Positions 10,906 through 21,462 of a DNA stretch of 64,000 bases are shown here, piece by piece. Each line of letters begins with the position of its first letter. The stretch's first letter is position 1. The stretch is from the NCBI GenBank assembly GCA_015680905.1, contig CM027384.1, forward strand, positions 76,293,501 through 76,357,500. Direction: 5' to 3'. Made by a program: the position numbers and the translations under genes. Under the pieces are notes generated by a model, which worked only from the letters and a program-made list of their open reading frames with translations, had not been told where the DNA came from and searched no databases. This DNA is from Coptis chinensis. Taxonomy: Eukaryota; Streptophyta; Magnoliopsida; Ranunculales; Ranunculaceae.

Positions 10906-12990
10906 GCCATGTTTGAACTTATATCCAGAGAACATGTTTGTCTCTCTTTTTTATATCTTTGAACTCATATTCGGAGCACATGTTTCTCTTTTTGGAGCAT
11001 ATGTTTGTCTCTTTTTGAACGTAGGGTAGGGGAGGTAACGTTAAATTTTCAAGGGAATGGTATTTTAGGGAGGATTCAATTGATATAAGAAACTGTCCTG
11101 ATTAAGAAACTGTCCTGATTAAGAAACTTTATACATAATGAATTGAAGGATTGCATGTTTGCTTAAGACGTGTAGCATGTTTCTTAACAGAATTCTTCTT
11201 AAATAGGTTTCCTTATTGATCAAATTTTTACTACCTTAGATCTCTCAAGTCTACTTTTATCAACCACCCTTTATGTGCACACAATTTTTAATTTTTTAAA
11301 TAACTTCCCTCTGACACCGAGCAATAATGTAATATAGATTGTATCTACTATTGTTGTTTATGTGTGTATGTTTGGCTAGAGAAAGCTACTGTTGTTACCA
11401 ACAATGTTTCGTTTGTTTCTTTCTTTGGTTTATCTTTGCAAATTTTTGGTATTGATGAGGAAAAATAAGTACCATTTTTCCTTTCTAGGGGGGCACTGGA
11501 CAGAGTAGGAAAATGTTTACTAAAGAAAGTGGCTGACAATGTACAAAGACTGTCAGTTGATTAACCTCAATATTTAAAATCCTTATGCGTTATCTCACTT
11601 AGCTGTATAAAGAAGAGAGAACATTGCAGATCTTTCTGAAGTTGTTCACCTTTGAGTTTGACCAACTAGTCTGAATTCAATAGTAAGAAATCTTGTATAT
11701 ATTTGCATCAAACTGTCCGCAGATTTGAGATTTTAAGGTTATGTTGGTCTGAAATCAATGTGGCTTGCTTCATATATCTTAATGACTAAATTTTAGAGGT
11801 TGGACATGGGAGGGGATAAAAAACTGAAAGAAATATGCACATGTTGTGCTTTTATATTAAGTAAGTGCGCCTTATACGAAAACAATGCAAATTTATTTGG
11901 ATCTTGATCAGTATTACACAGATATATGGTCGGTTTAACTCGATGTGACCATTGACTAATTAAGGAGGAGCCGATAAAGTCCAGGGGTTTAGCCTTCTTT
12001 CATGGACCAATATTATGTATTGTTTAAATAAACTGTTTGTTTGCTTTGGTAGCTTAAAACGAAGAACATTTAGTTGGGTTCTCTTCATTTTCTATTTAGT
12101 GTTTAGAGTTGAGTTCGGACTCTTTACAAGATTACTTTGTATATAGTGCTCCCCACGTTTTGTTTCATTCTTTCCTTAATGGTGTTTGGGTTAGGTGGAA
12201 AATTAATAAAGGAATAAAGTTGCATAATGAGCCATCTGCCGACTAAAATTGTACGAAGTAGGAATAAAGGAAAATCGAGCCATCCGACGCCATTATATAT
12301 TTACTAATCTTGTTGAGACAATTAGATTCATTTTGACAAGATCTGAAGAAATCATAGTCTATGGCCAATATGCAAGATAAGCTGTTTTTGCGGCTTTTGA
12401 CAAGCAAATGAATGTATTGAGGATTAGCTGTTTTTTTTTTGTGGACTAAGGATTAGTGAAGTGGTTCGTAATTGCTGTGTTGGAAGGCTGAAGTCTTCCT
12501 TAAGCCCTCAACTTGTCACATCTTTAGAAGGAGCATTCTTTGTCAGTGATTGACATGACCGTGGGCAGTTATGTTTAGAAGGAGATATTTGCTATAGGCT
12601 TAAATTTAGGTTCATTAGAACCTCATGTTGAAATCTCATTTCGAAGTTAAACTGGAAGTTCTCTGCATGAGATTTTTAGAGTATTTAGATTTTTGTACAA
12701 TTTAGATAATTGTAAGTGTATGAATTGAAATTTTAAGTTTAGAATTTTGTTGAGTGGTATGACTGTATTATTTAGTAGGTGTGGAAATGGAAAAGAATTT
12801 GAATTTACTTATATTTGGCTTCCGTTGTTATTGTTGTATGAAGATGGGTCTGTTTAGGAAGAAATGTCCATTTTGTTTGGTTTCCTCTTTGTAGAATGGG
12901 TTTCTTTTAGCTCATTCAACGTTTTAAAAAAAAAACATGAAAATTTGATAAAGGACGCACCTTTAGTGTGAAATAAAAAAAACAATGGGT
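10906..12990. other. AT-rich DNA without an identifiable gene
   Basis: Contains short local duplications (11091-11127, repeated AAGAAACTGTCCTGATT) and no recognisable protein apart from the orphan exon at 11489. It may be the interior of a nonautonomous Helitron whose end lies at 10877. Confidence 0.4.
11489..11564 (+). CDS. Orphan terminal exon of an unidentified gene
   Basis: A strong acceptor (TTTTTCCTTTCTAG, ending at 11488) opens an exon whose second frame reads GALDRVGKCLLKKVADNVQR followed by LSVD and a TAA at 11562-11564. The amphipathic lysine-rich composition looks genuinely coding. I do not recognise the family and found no matching upstream exon nearby. It could be a leftover from a captured or decayed gene, or chance. 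Confidence 0.3.
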
Positions 12991-12997
12991 CACCATC

Positions 12998-13033
12998 CGA
13001 CACTTTAAAGTGTCGTTTTTTTTAAAAAACGAC
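12998..13033. repeat. Two overlapping perfect palindromes
   Basis: CGACACTTTAAAGTGTCG (12998-13015) is a perfect 18-bp palindrome and overlaps a second one, GTCG-T8-A6-CGAC, at 13012-13033. Such nested foldbacks are typical of MITE arms; no outer ends were found. Confidence 0.55.
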
Positions 13034-13149
13034 GGCTCTTTGATGTCTTTTTTCAACTGTTCTGGTGTAGTGACAACTAATGATACAGTATGTAAATCAC
13101 ATACACAATCTAAAAGAAACATGCTAAACACAGAATTATCTTTATGATT

Positions 13150-13560
13150 TTACACTCCCCCACAACTCGACAGTCCTGGAGAGACTAGGTTGGAATGAAG
13201 AAGTTGAAAACGAGGCTTGTGTAACGCTTTAGTAAAGATATCAGCTAGCTGATCAGGAGAAGATACAAATTGGACGTGATGAGTCCCAACAATGAGTCTA
13301 AAGCGGTAATCCAACTCAATGTGCTTGGTCCGACCATGAAACTTAACACTGGGTTGGAAGCCATGTAAGTAGCACTGAGGTTGTCACAATGAAGAGCGAT
13401 AGGGCCTGAAACTAGGAGTTGGAGCTTGTGCAGCAAGTGCGCTACATACCCAGGTAGTTTCAGCACACACATGAGCAAGTGATCGATAGTTGAGAAATAG
13501 AGAGTTTGCCGGAAGAGAAGGCGGCTAGGTGTTGAAAGGGGGATCAACCACATTCTCAAT
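13150..13560 (-). mobile_element. Decayed Ty1/copia RNase H scrap
   Basis: Minus-strand sequence resembles the copia RNase H and 3' end (PIALHCDNLSATYMASNPV, compare the usual HCDN-SA-Y-A-NPVFH pattern). Heavily decayed, with no LTRs identified; an old fossil. Confidence 0.65.
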
Positions 13561-14210
13561 AGTAGGAAACTTTGAACAGTAGGATGTAACTTGCAGCATT
13601 ATATTACGTTAGAATCATAGATAATGTGTGCACTATTTAGGTCGTTTAGAGATAATTACAAAACAGCTCAAGTTTTTCTGTTGCTAAATGCTAATGCTGA
13701 GATGAAATTTAGCTTCACTATCACACACCTCTGGATACACCTAAGCTAAGGCATGGGATTCATAGGAGTAGATAAATTTATCAATTCATGGAATATCCTT
13801 GAGAATGGTATCCTACTCATTTAAAACTAGGATTAAGATGTTAGAAATTAGAGTAGGTCCAACTTAAAGTCATTATGTGTCTAAGGTAGCATGCTCCAAG
13901 AAGAAGATTCTAATGATCAATAAATTGGAATTCCTTGCTCCTTCATTATTAATTGTTTCAAATTTTCAGTGCAATAGAAGTTTCGGCTAAATGACGTAAA
14001 CAGCTGATCAAGGTGTTGCTCCGACAGTAAATGCTTGACAAAGTATAAACGGTCCAGGCAGTCTAGTGACTTGACTACACAGGCAAGTGCAGATATTTAT
14101 TAGTTTGAGCCAAGATTGGTCTGACAATTGATAGAGCTTGCACTTATTAAGAGTTGGTTTAACTTGTGTAAAAATTTGGTTTATTATTGCTTTACAAATT
14201 AATGTTACAA

Positions 14211-14213
<3 letters not shown>
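13561..14213. other. AT-rich intergenic DNA, nothing recognised
   Basis: No coding signal or repeat ends seen. It lies downstream of the transporter gene's 3' end. Confidence 0.4.

Positions 14214-14250
<37 letters not shown>
14214..14250. repeat. Poly(A) tract, 37 bp
   Basis: Uninterrupted A run. No clear retroposon body abuts it on the left, so it is listed as a homopolymer. Confidence 0.8.
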
Positions 14251-14252
<2 letters not shown>

Positions 14253-14480
14253 TGCAAGACTTGCTTCTTGTAAACGGAAGAGAAATTAACTTTTATGAAC
14301 GTTTATGCTATAAGGAAGCACTTCCAGTCATCTTGAAAGTAGAAACTGACATACTACTTGGGTGAATAAACAGAGAAATTTAAAACACAACGCAGATCAG
14401 AGAAAATAGTTGCAGTTTACCCTCTACAATTACAACACTCTGATTAACCAGAGCATTAGCGGATCATAATGTAGTAGCCA

Positions 14481-16735
14481 TCAACGTAGGGTTCCTACTG
14501 CCTTCTTATATGTGTACCACCTTGCAACGAATATATAGACAATCAAGTTCACCACACTCAGCACAGCCAAGAGAAAGAAGAAATAGTGAAGGTGACCCCT
14601 GTTCAAGTTGTCGGGGATCCAACCAAGCTTCCCATTCCTTGTGGTCACATCTGTAACAATGGTGACAAGTACCGAACTTAAGTAGCTTCCTAGCGCAACA
14701 GTTGTTAGTGAGAGGGCAGAGCACATGCTCCTCATGGCATCTGGTGCCTGCTCGTAGAAGAACTCCATTTGTCCAATGAATGCAAAGACTTCTGCACACC
14801 CTATGATAAAGTACTGAGGGACCTGCCAAAATACTGACATCGGTACATGTTTATGGTCATAGTAGTTGTGTCTCTTCACCATGTTGAGCCTTACAACCTC
14901 CAAAATCCCCGCAACCACCATTGAAAAGATGGAAATGAAAAGTCCAATGCCTATTCTTTGGAGTTGAGTGAAACCATTTTTGTGGCCAGTGAACCGTCTA
15001 GCAACTGGGACAATTAGTTGGTCGTAGACCGGAACCCAAAAGATGACACTAATGGTGTCAAAGATGGAAAGAGTTGCCGAGGGGATCTCAAAGTGGGGAC
15101 CCATGTGAAGGTCCATACTGCTGCCTTGTATAACAAACAAGGTTCCCATCTGACTGTATACGGCAGTCAAGACGATGCCTGTAGCCCATATAGGAAGCAA
15201 CCTTATAATAGACTTGAGCTCCTCAACTTGGGTTACTGTACAGAGTTTCCATGGATCCACCGCGCCTTTAATATTATCCGTTTGCGTCTCCACTGCTGCC
15301 TTGTCAAAGAAACTGTGTATGATAAAGTTAGTTAGAAACTGAATTTACCAAGTACGAAAAAAATACAGCAAAGGACTTTCTTAAAAGATTGCTCTCCTTT
15401 TGTTAAGCTCAGCTACCACAGCTGGCACAGTACAGTTAACAAGTTAGCATCATGCATCAATAAAGATATATGTTAAGTTCCCAGAGATTTTAAACCGATC
15501 CTTAATAACCAATTATATTAGAAATGTTAGTCTTCTAGCCTTGGCTTCATTTAAGTTACCTTAACGTTTTAGTATGATCAAGCTTTCGACTTCCTTGGAC
15601 CACAGATTCCTCGTCAACAGTCTCATACAGAAGAGAGCTGTCAGAAGGCACTTTAACAGAAAATTTCCTGAAGGATGCGACATTTACTTGACAAAGGCGT
15701 GTCAAGGGACTACCTCCAGGTTTCTGGTTGCGGTACAACCGTGTACCACTGAAGAAGCTTACAACTGCGATTGCCATTGCTGCAGCGGGTATACCAAAAC
15801 CCCAACCCCATCCCACATGTGTTTGTATATATACTAACACAGAGGCAGCAATGAGTGCACCAATGTTGATTGTAAAATAAAACCAATTGAAGAAAGAGCT
15901 TTTATGTTTCTTCTCAGCATCATCAGTATCATCAAACTGATCTGCACCGAAAGATGAGACACAAGGTTTGATCCCTCCCGTTCCCAGTGCAATAGTGTAA
16001 AGTGCTATAAATGCCACTGCACTTTGCATTGTTGTTGGACTGCAGACGTCCTGTGCGTTGCAGGATGGCCTTAATCCAGGAACAGATGCTGACAGTGTTA
16101 ACAGCGTCATCCCCTACAAACAGTTAAAAGCTCAATTAATTTCTGGAAAAATAGTGGGAATCTAGGCAGAATTTATTGTTAACACCCTTGTATAATTTGG
16201 AGTAAGTTGTCTTTTTTAATTTAGAAAAAAGTTAACCCCACTACCATGCTTGAAATGAAGAAAACAAATATTTGAGTTTAGCGATCATACCAAAACATAG
16301 ATCATGGAGAAAATGGCGATTGTCCAGTATCTTCCCAAGTAAGCGTCAGCTAAAAAGGCTCCAATCAACGGGGTAATGTAGCAAGTTCCTGACCAATTAT
16401 TGACGTTATTGATTGCAGTAACATTGTGCTGGTTGAGTTGAATCTTGAGGTAATTTACTAGATTGGTGCCCATTCCATAGTATGCCAGTCTTTCACAACA
16501 TTCATTTCCTGTGTACAAGTACTTCCTATCAGCAGAAACAGGGATAGAAAAAACACTAGCTACCACATAGATCTAAAGGATGGAAAAATTCTAGTTGGTA
16601 TGGCTAAGAATTAGGAGTCAAGCTGATACCTAGGATATATGGACAAGCCTTCCAGGTTCCCGTCTTTGTCTTGTCGGCAGGGTCATTTTTGTAATCTGTA
16701 GTCCCATCCTTGGTATATATATCTTCTTCTGCCAT
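14481..16735 (-). CDS. NPF8-type proton-coupled peptide (NRT1/PTR family) transporter, intact
   Basis: Four coding exons (16630-16735, 16291-16508, 15560-16113, 14481-15312) join at GT-AG introns into 569 codons with a TGA stop at 14481-14483. The start is the only ATG before the conserved NPF N-terminus [19 protein letters not shown]. The ExxER proton-coupling motif is E38-C-C-E41-R42. The PTR signature [19 protein letters not shown] and the following [14 protein letters not shown] are complete, and the central loop has [17 protein letters not shown]. Twelve membrane segments with a long loop between 6 and 7 are expected and visible as hydrophobic blocks. The length matches AtPTR1/2/5 (NPF8.1-8.3), whose members move di- and tripeptides with protons at the plasma membrane or tonoplast. 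Substrate is inferred from the subfamily; the exact orthologue cannot be named by eye. No frame damage was found, unlike the other host gene remains here. Confidence 0.93.
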
Positions 16736-18749
16736 GGTTTTTGCTTGGCGGCTCTTTCTTTTCTTAGTAAGTTGAGTTCAGTGCCCTACACGACCACTTT
16801 AAATGCCATGAATTAGTTTTGGCAACAAACAAATCAAATGTATGAAACTCGACAATGACAATAAATATCGTTAAATACAATTGATTAATCTAATACATGG
16901 TTTCCACAAAATTTGAATTAATTTAAAAGCCGATTCAGAATAAAAAAAATTGAAAATGTAGCTTCCAAGTATCTGGAGAGAAAATTGACAAAATCATTTG
17001 TCTTCTTCAAAGGTTCATGCTCTATGACGCTGGTTGCCTACACTATTATCTCAATGTAAAATCAGATTCCTACAACAACTTCACTAAATTAGATATCTAC
17101 GACAAATATGGCATGAAAAGATTCAATACCAAACAATCCAGTTTATTTACAATGGATGAGATGGTATTAAGGTATTTGAACCTATTCAATGTAGAATATT
17201 CCCTAACAAGCACATCAATCAATCTAATTCATGTAGAGATGCATTATACCTTCTTAGAGAAGGTTAGAACATAAGAAGATATACTACAAGTACCAGCCAA
17301 GATACTAAGAAAAAGAACACTGCAAAAAAATGAACTGATTGTGACAGAGAAAATATCTCACTTGTCACTGGCATCAAGTTTTCAGCAGAAGGCATAGATG
17401 AACAAACAGGAAACTAGACAATCAAAGAAATCTATCTAAGGACTAATTTTAAGAACAGACATTCAAGAAAGTGGCTGTGCAAAGTACAATGTATTGATTA
17501 TAGGTGTGGCCCATCTCTCCTCTCTATATTAAAGCAGATACCTTCTTACGTGGACAGTCTCTCCTAGGTGGCACCATTCATGAGAAAGAGATCTGCCGCG
17601 TGAACACACTTCAATTATCAAAAGTTTTCTAACACAACTACAACTTGAACTGTACATTAATAGAAAATCTTTAACGCTTACCCATTTTACGCAAACTATC
17701 TAAAAGATCCTGGGCATATGTCTGGTCCAAAGCCAAAGCTAAAACTTTCAAACTTTCAACAATAATGATAAAAACTTACGCCAGTAAACGTGTCACTGCC
17801 CAGACTCCTAGAGTGGATGGAGTGATGGACCCTGCGCACTACAGCTTAAATGATAGAGTAACCTAACATGAATGATTTGGGTTTAATATGATATGAAATG
17901 AACAGTACATATTCAGGTCATGATCCAAATCCACACATATTATATGGATTCAGACACTGATCCTACACCCTAAGGCCAAAACACATGTTGCTATTGTTTA
18001 CACACTTTGGTAATTGGGCGGTTGATGATGCACTCCATATCTAGCCAGATGACAAGTCAAAGTACAGCCTAAAAGATGGAGAGACCCATAAGCAAATCTA
18101 CAATGGTAAGCTTAATTGGCATTTTGTGCAAATTTTCTCAAAAAAGACAAAACCTAAGGAAATGGATTTTTTCTCCATAATATCAAAATTCATTTGACAG
18201 CCCATCTGCCGTCCATGGTCAACAATTCAACATCATGTGCAGAGCATCATCTGAGACATGTTCCAAAATTTCGGCATAGGACTAACGATTTAACTGGCAC
18301 ATAGTTTTGCACATTTCTATTTGTAACGAATCATTTTTATTAACTGTGAAAAACTGAAAACAAAAAACATATCAAACGGGCCTAGAATAAAAAAAGTGAA
18401 ATTAAATTGGGGACTAAAAGAGAAGTCTTTCTTTTAGTTTCTTCATCGGTTTACTGTCACATTGACTTGTTAAAGCCTCATGGGATATTTTATGGATAAG
18501 TGAAAGATACATTTACGTCGTTGTCATTGAGGAAGACTGAATATTCCACGAGGTAACACAAATAATTCATCATAAAAACTTTATTAACTATACTTAAAAA
18601 TTATAAAATGAAGAAGAATCTTCACACTCCATAATCTCACCGTGGAAACAAATAGAGTTGAAAGAGTTTTTTAATGGAAATCACAAATGATCCCAACAAA
18701 CAAGAAAAAGGGAATTACAGTAACATGTGAGCTAGAATCAGTCACTTAC
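16736..18749 (-). other. 5' UTR end and about 2 kb leader intron of the transporter gene
   Basis: 16736-16785 is leader sequence directly before the ATG, preceded by an acceptor CGTGTAG. A strong donor, GAG|GTAAGTGAC, lies at 18749. The roughly 1.96 kb between them contains no coding block. Its 5' part is AT-rich, and long leader introns often raise expression in plants, which is inference here. Confidence 0.5.
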
Positions 18750-18845
18750 CTCAAAACAAGGCTGGATTTGATTCTTCAACTTCAAGTTTGGTTTAAAGAG
18801 ATATAACAAGAAGATGAGAAGTGAGCTCTTCTCCTTTCTATCTCG
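18750..18845 (-). other. Noncoding first exon of the transporter gene
   Basis: Lies between a TATA box (18871-18877) and the GTAAGT donor at 18749, and is purine/CT mixed like a plant 5' leader. The start near 18845 is placed about 30 bases from the TATA box. Inferred from signals. Confidence 0.5.
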
Positions 18846-18870
18846 TAGGCAACACTGAAGTGTCAAGTGT

Positions 18871-18877
18871 TTATATA
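18871..18877 (-). promoter_or_regulatory. TATA box of the transporter gene
   Basis: The minus strand reads GAGTTATATAAACACTTGAC. The spacing to the proposed first exon is normal for a plant class II promoter. Confidence 0.5.
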
Positions 18878-19314
18878 ACTCCAGAAAGTAGTCAAATGAA
18901 TCATGTCTTAAATAGCAAATGGCCCCTACTTAGACCTTTTAATATTGTGTAATTTATTTGTTTCAACAGGTTGATCAGATATCTTAGCTTGATGATTACA
19001 ATTAAAGTAATTTTTATATTGAAAATGATGGCATAGCAATGTTAAACAGGCACGGTGGGGAGAAAATGACATACACCGTGCAGTTTGGTTTGAGGAATAG
19101 GAAATAATTAAGTCAAAGAAACTTGTCTTGTATGTATTGACAGCCGAATTAGAACTGGATCACCTCAAAAAAGATGATAGTACTAAACTGTTATCGATTA
19201 CTCTACATCTCTTTGCGGTACAAAATTTTTATTAGTAGTATATGACTATATGAGTATGTGTATGCATTTCGAACATGAAGAGGTTTGCCATGGCCCATGG
19301 ATGACACATATGGT
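18878..19314. other. Upstream flank of the transporter promoter
   Basis: AT-rich, no recognisable gene or repeat end. Upstream regulatory DNA would lie here. Confidence 0.35.
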
Positions 19315-19324
19315 CAATACATTA

Positions 19325-19716
19325 TGGACCAAAATATCGCCGATATATCTTATATATCGTTGATATATATTATTTTTTTAGTACACCGATATCAATATTT
19401 TTGATATATATCTACTGAATATTAAATCTTTTTTTTTTAAAAATATATCGAATTTTGATATAAAACTTTATATCACCGATATAATTGATATATATACGAT
19501 ATTTACGATATATATCATTTGACTTTTTGACCATTTTTTAATATAAATCCGATATTTCTGATATTTCTGATATTATATTTCTAATATATTCAATATTTCC
19601 GATATTTTAAATAGTTTGGACTAGTCACAAAAAAAATAGATATATCTAATATATTCGATATATATCAGTTTTTGAGTACACCGATATATTCATCGATATC
19701 AATATTTTGGTCCTTG
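19325..19716. mobile_element. MULE-like MITE built of GATATAT repeats
   Basis: Inverted ends TGGACCAAAATAT at the left and ATATTTTGGTCC at the right enclose 392 bp of degenerate GATATA/ATATCG repeats. The flanks CAATACATTA (19315-19324) and CAATACGTTA (19717-19726) match at 9 of 10 positions, a target duplication of the 9-10 bp size made by Mutator-like transposases. No transposase gene, so it is nonautonomous. Confidence 0.6.
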
Positions 19717-19726
19717 CAATACGTTA

Positions 19727-19933
19727 GTATCTGTACTCACTATAACGTCAGTTGTATTTGATTTTCATGAATTTCTTGTCACTATCATTAATTAATTTTT
19801 GTGTAATAAATTAAAGACTTCCATGGGATATGTGAATGTGAATGGTACTACGACTAAACGAGCATTCCTTTGGATGCAAATCGCTCCAGTATGGCTACAG
19901 TGAAATATATATGGTATTTGTTTATCGAGAAAA

Positions 19934-19983
<50 letters not shown>

Positions 19984-20850
19984 CAAAGAGGCAAATTGTA
20001 CGTATCAAAATTTTAAGCTTACCAATCAAATGTAGATATATTGGAATAGTCGTATAGAGTGATAGACAACCGTATTCAACCACTTTATAACATACACAAA
20101 TTTAGTTAAACCAATGATTTTCCCATATTGTACTAGATTGAGTAGATTCTGCCCTCGTTTTTCAAGCAGTAGTTCGGAACCCTCAGAGAGCAGTCAATGC
20201 CAGTCATATGAATGAGGATTGAGGAGCAAGCTCAACGGTGTAATTGATTTCTGAATAGTGAATACAAAGAAGAAGTGTCTATCATTGGTGTGAGCGTGTA
20301 TGTGACATTAATACTTCTTTATTGTGTCAATGAGCACTGTGCTTGGCACGCTATTCAATCGTCATTAATGAAAGAGCCCCATTCAAATTTAATTCATAAA
20401 CACCTTCGAGCTGCATATGTCGATATGATATTGATGTTGATATACTCTTGAAAAAAAGTAGGATAATTTACGGACGACAATGATAATGAAGTATGAACTC
20501 AAGGAGAAATGGAATGGGAACGTGATATTTATGGATTTTATGGTGTTTGACTAATAAGCTCCAAGTTGTATTTTGGCACACTTTCCTAGGAAGTGAAGTT
20601 AACTTCGGCGAAATCGAAAGCAATCTTTTTGGTGTCTAAATCGATGCCAAGTTGCCAACCATTACAAAATGCCGTGAACCAGCTTCCAAACCACACCAAC
20701 TAATAAGTAATGACTCCTCCATCAGGAATTACTTAACACAAAATATCTATATGGAATGATTTGGCCTTGCACCATATTTAGCTACAAAGATAGGGATTGA
20801 TCTTTGGTCCTCGCACTGGACGATGCAATGTTGAGTTTCTTTAGATCATA
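19727..20850. other. Intergenic DNA, nothing firmly recognised
   Basis: Contains the (TA)n tract at 19943. The minus-strand stretch just left of the gypsy element (20780-20850) has a short open frame ending KTKDQSLSL-like, too short to call. Confidence 0.35.
19930..19979. repeat. A-run followed by (TA)n microsatellite
   Basis: About 13 A followed by roughly 18 TA units. Likely length-variable. Confidence 0.9.
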
Positions 20851-20855
20851 ACAAA

Positions 20856-21462
20856 TGTAAAGGAGCGTTTTAGTTTTCTCCTGATTACAGTAGAGGAGGA
20901 CGAGATGGGTTTGGACTTTGGATGGGACCGAGGTCGCTGTGAGCGAACTGCCTACGTATCTTCTCTCGTTTTTCCTTTTCTTGGGGAGAGAAGAATCAGT
21001 CCGGGACGTAGTTAGGTAGGTGGTATTTATAGGATTCTGGGAGTGGAGATCCTTCAGACACGTGTACCCTTTTTGTACAAATGTAGAGTAGAGATCGTGA
21101 ATGAGTGCTGGAGTGGTTTTGGTGTAAGTCATGCTCTGATTGGGAGTTGGCGCGGTAGTCCCTATTTCCCGGTGGTGGGAAATACAAATAAGATTTTGGC
21201 AATGATTACATCTGGTGGGGGCGTTCGTCTCTCTGGCAAAGTGTTCGTATACCACCTACTTGTAAGGAGTCGCCGCAGATCGGTCTTGGGGGTGATGCGT
21301 TGAGGTCTTTGTGCTTCGGTCGCAATGTTCCTTAGTGGGGATATTGCTCCCCTACACACCTACTTCTAAGGAGTCGCCGCAGATCGGTCTTAGAGGTCGA
21401 TCGTTGAGGTCGCTTTGTTGCGTGCCCGCAATGTTCCTTAGTGGGGATATTGCTCCCCACCA
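20856..21462 (-). repeat. 3' LTR of the gypsy element (left end)
   Basis: 607 bp matching 32787-33405. It holds two copies of a unit containing TTCCTTAGTGGGGATATTGC (about 21323 and 21433). A purine-rich tract follows on its inner side. Confidence 0.9.

Noticed and set aside
14506-14829. Second frame inside the transporter gene
   Set aside because: Shadow of the real coding exon, which carries the NPF signatures in its own frame.
19792-20057. Frames rich in IY repeats
   Set aside because: Translation of the (TA)n microsatellite.
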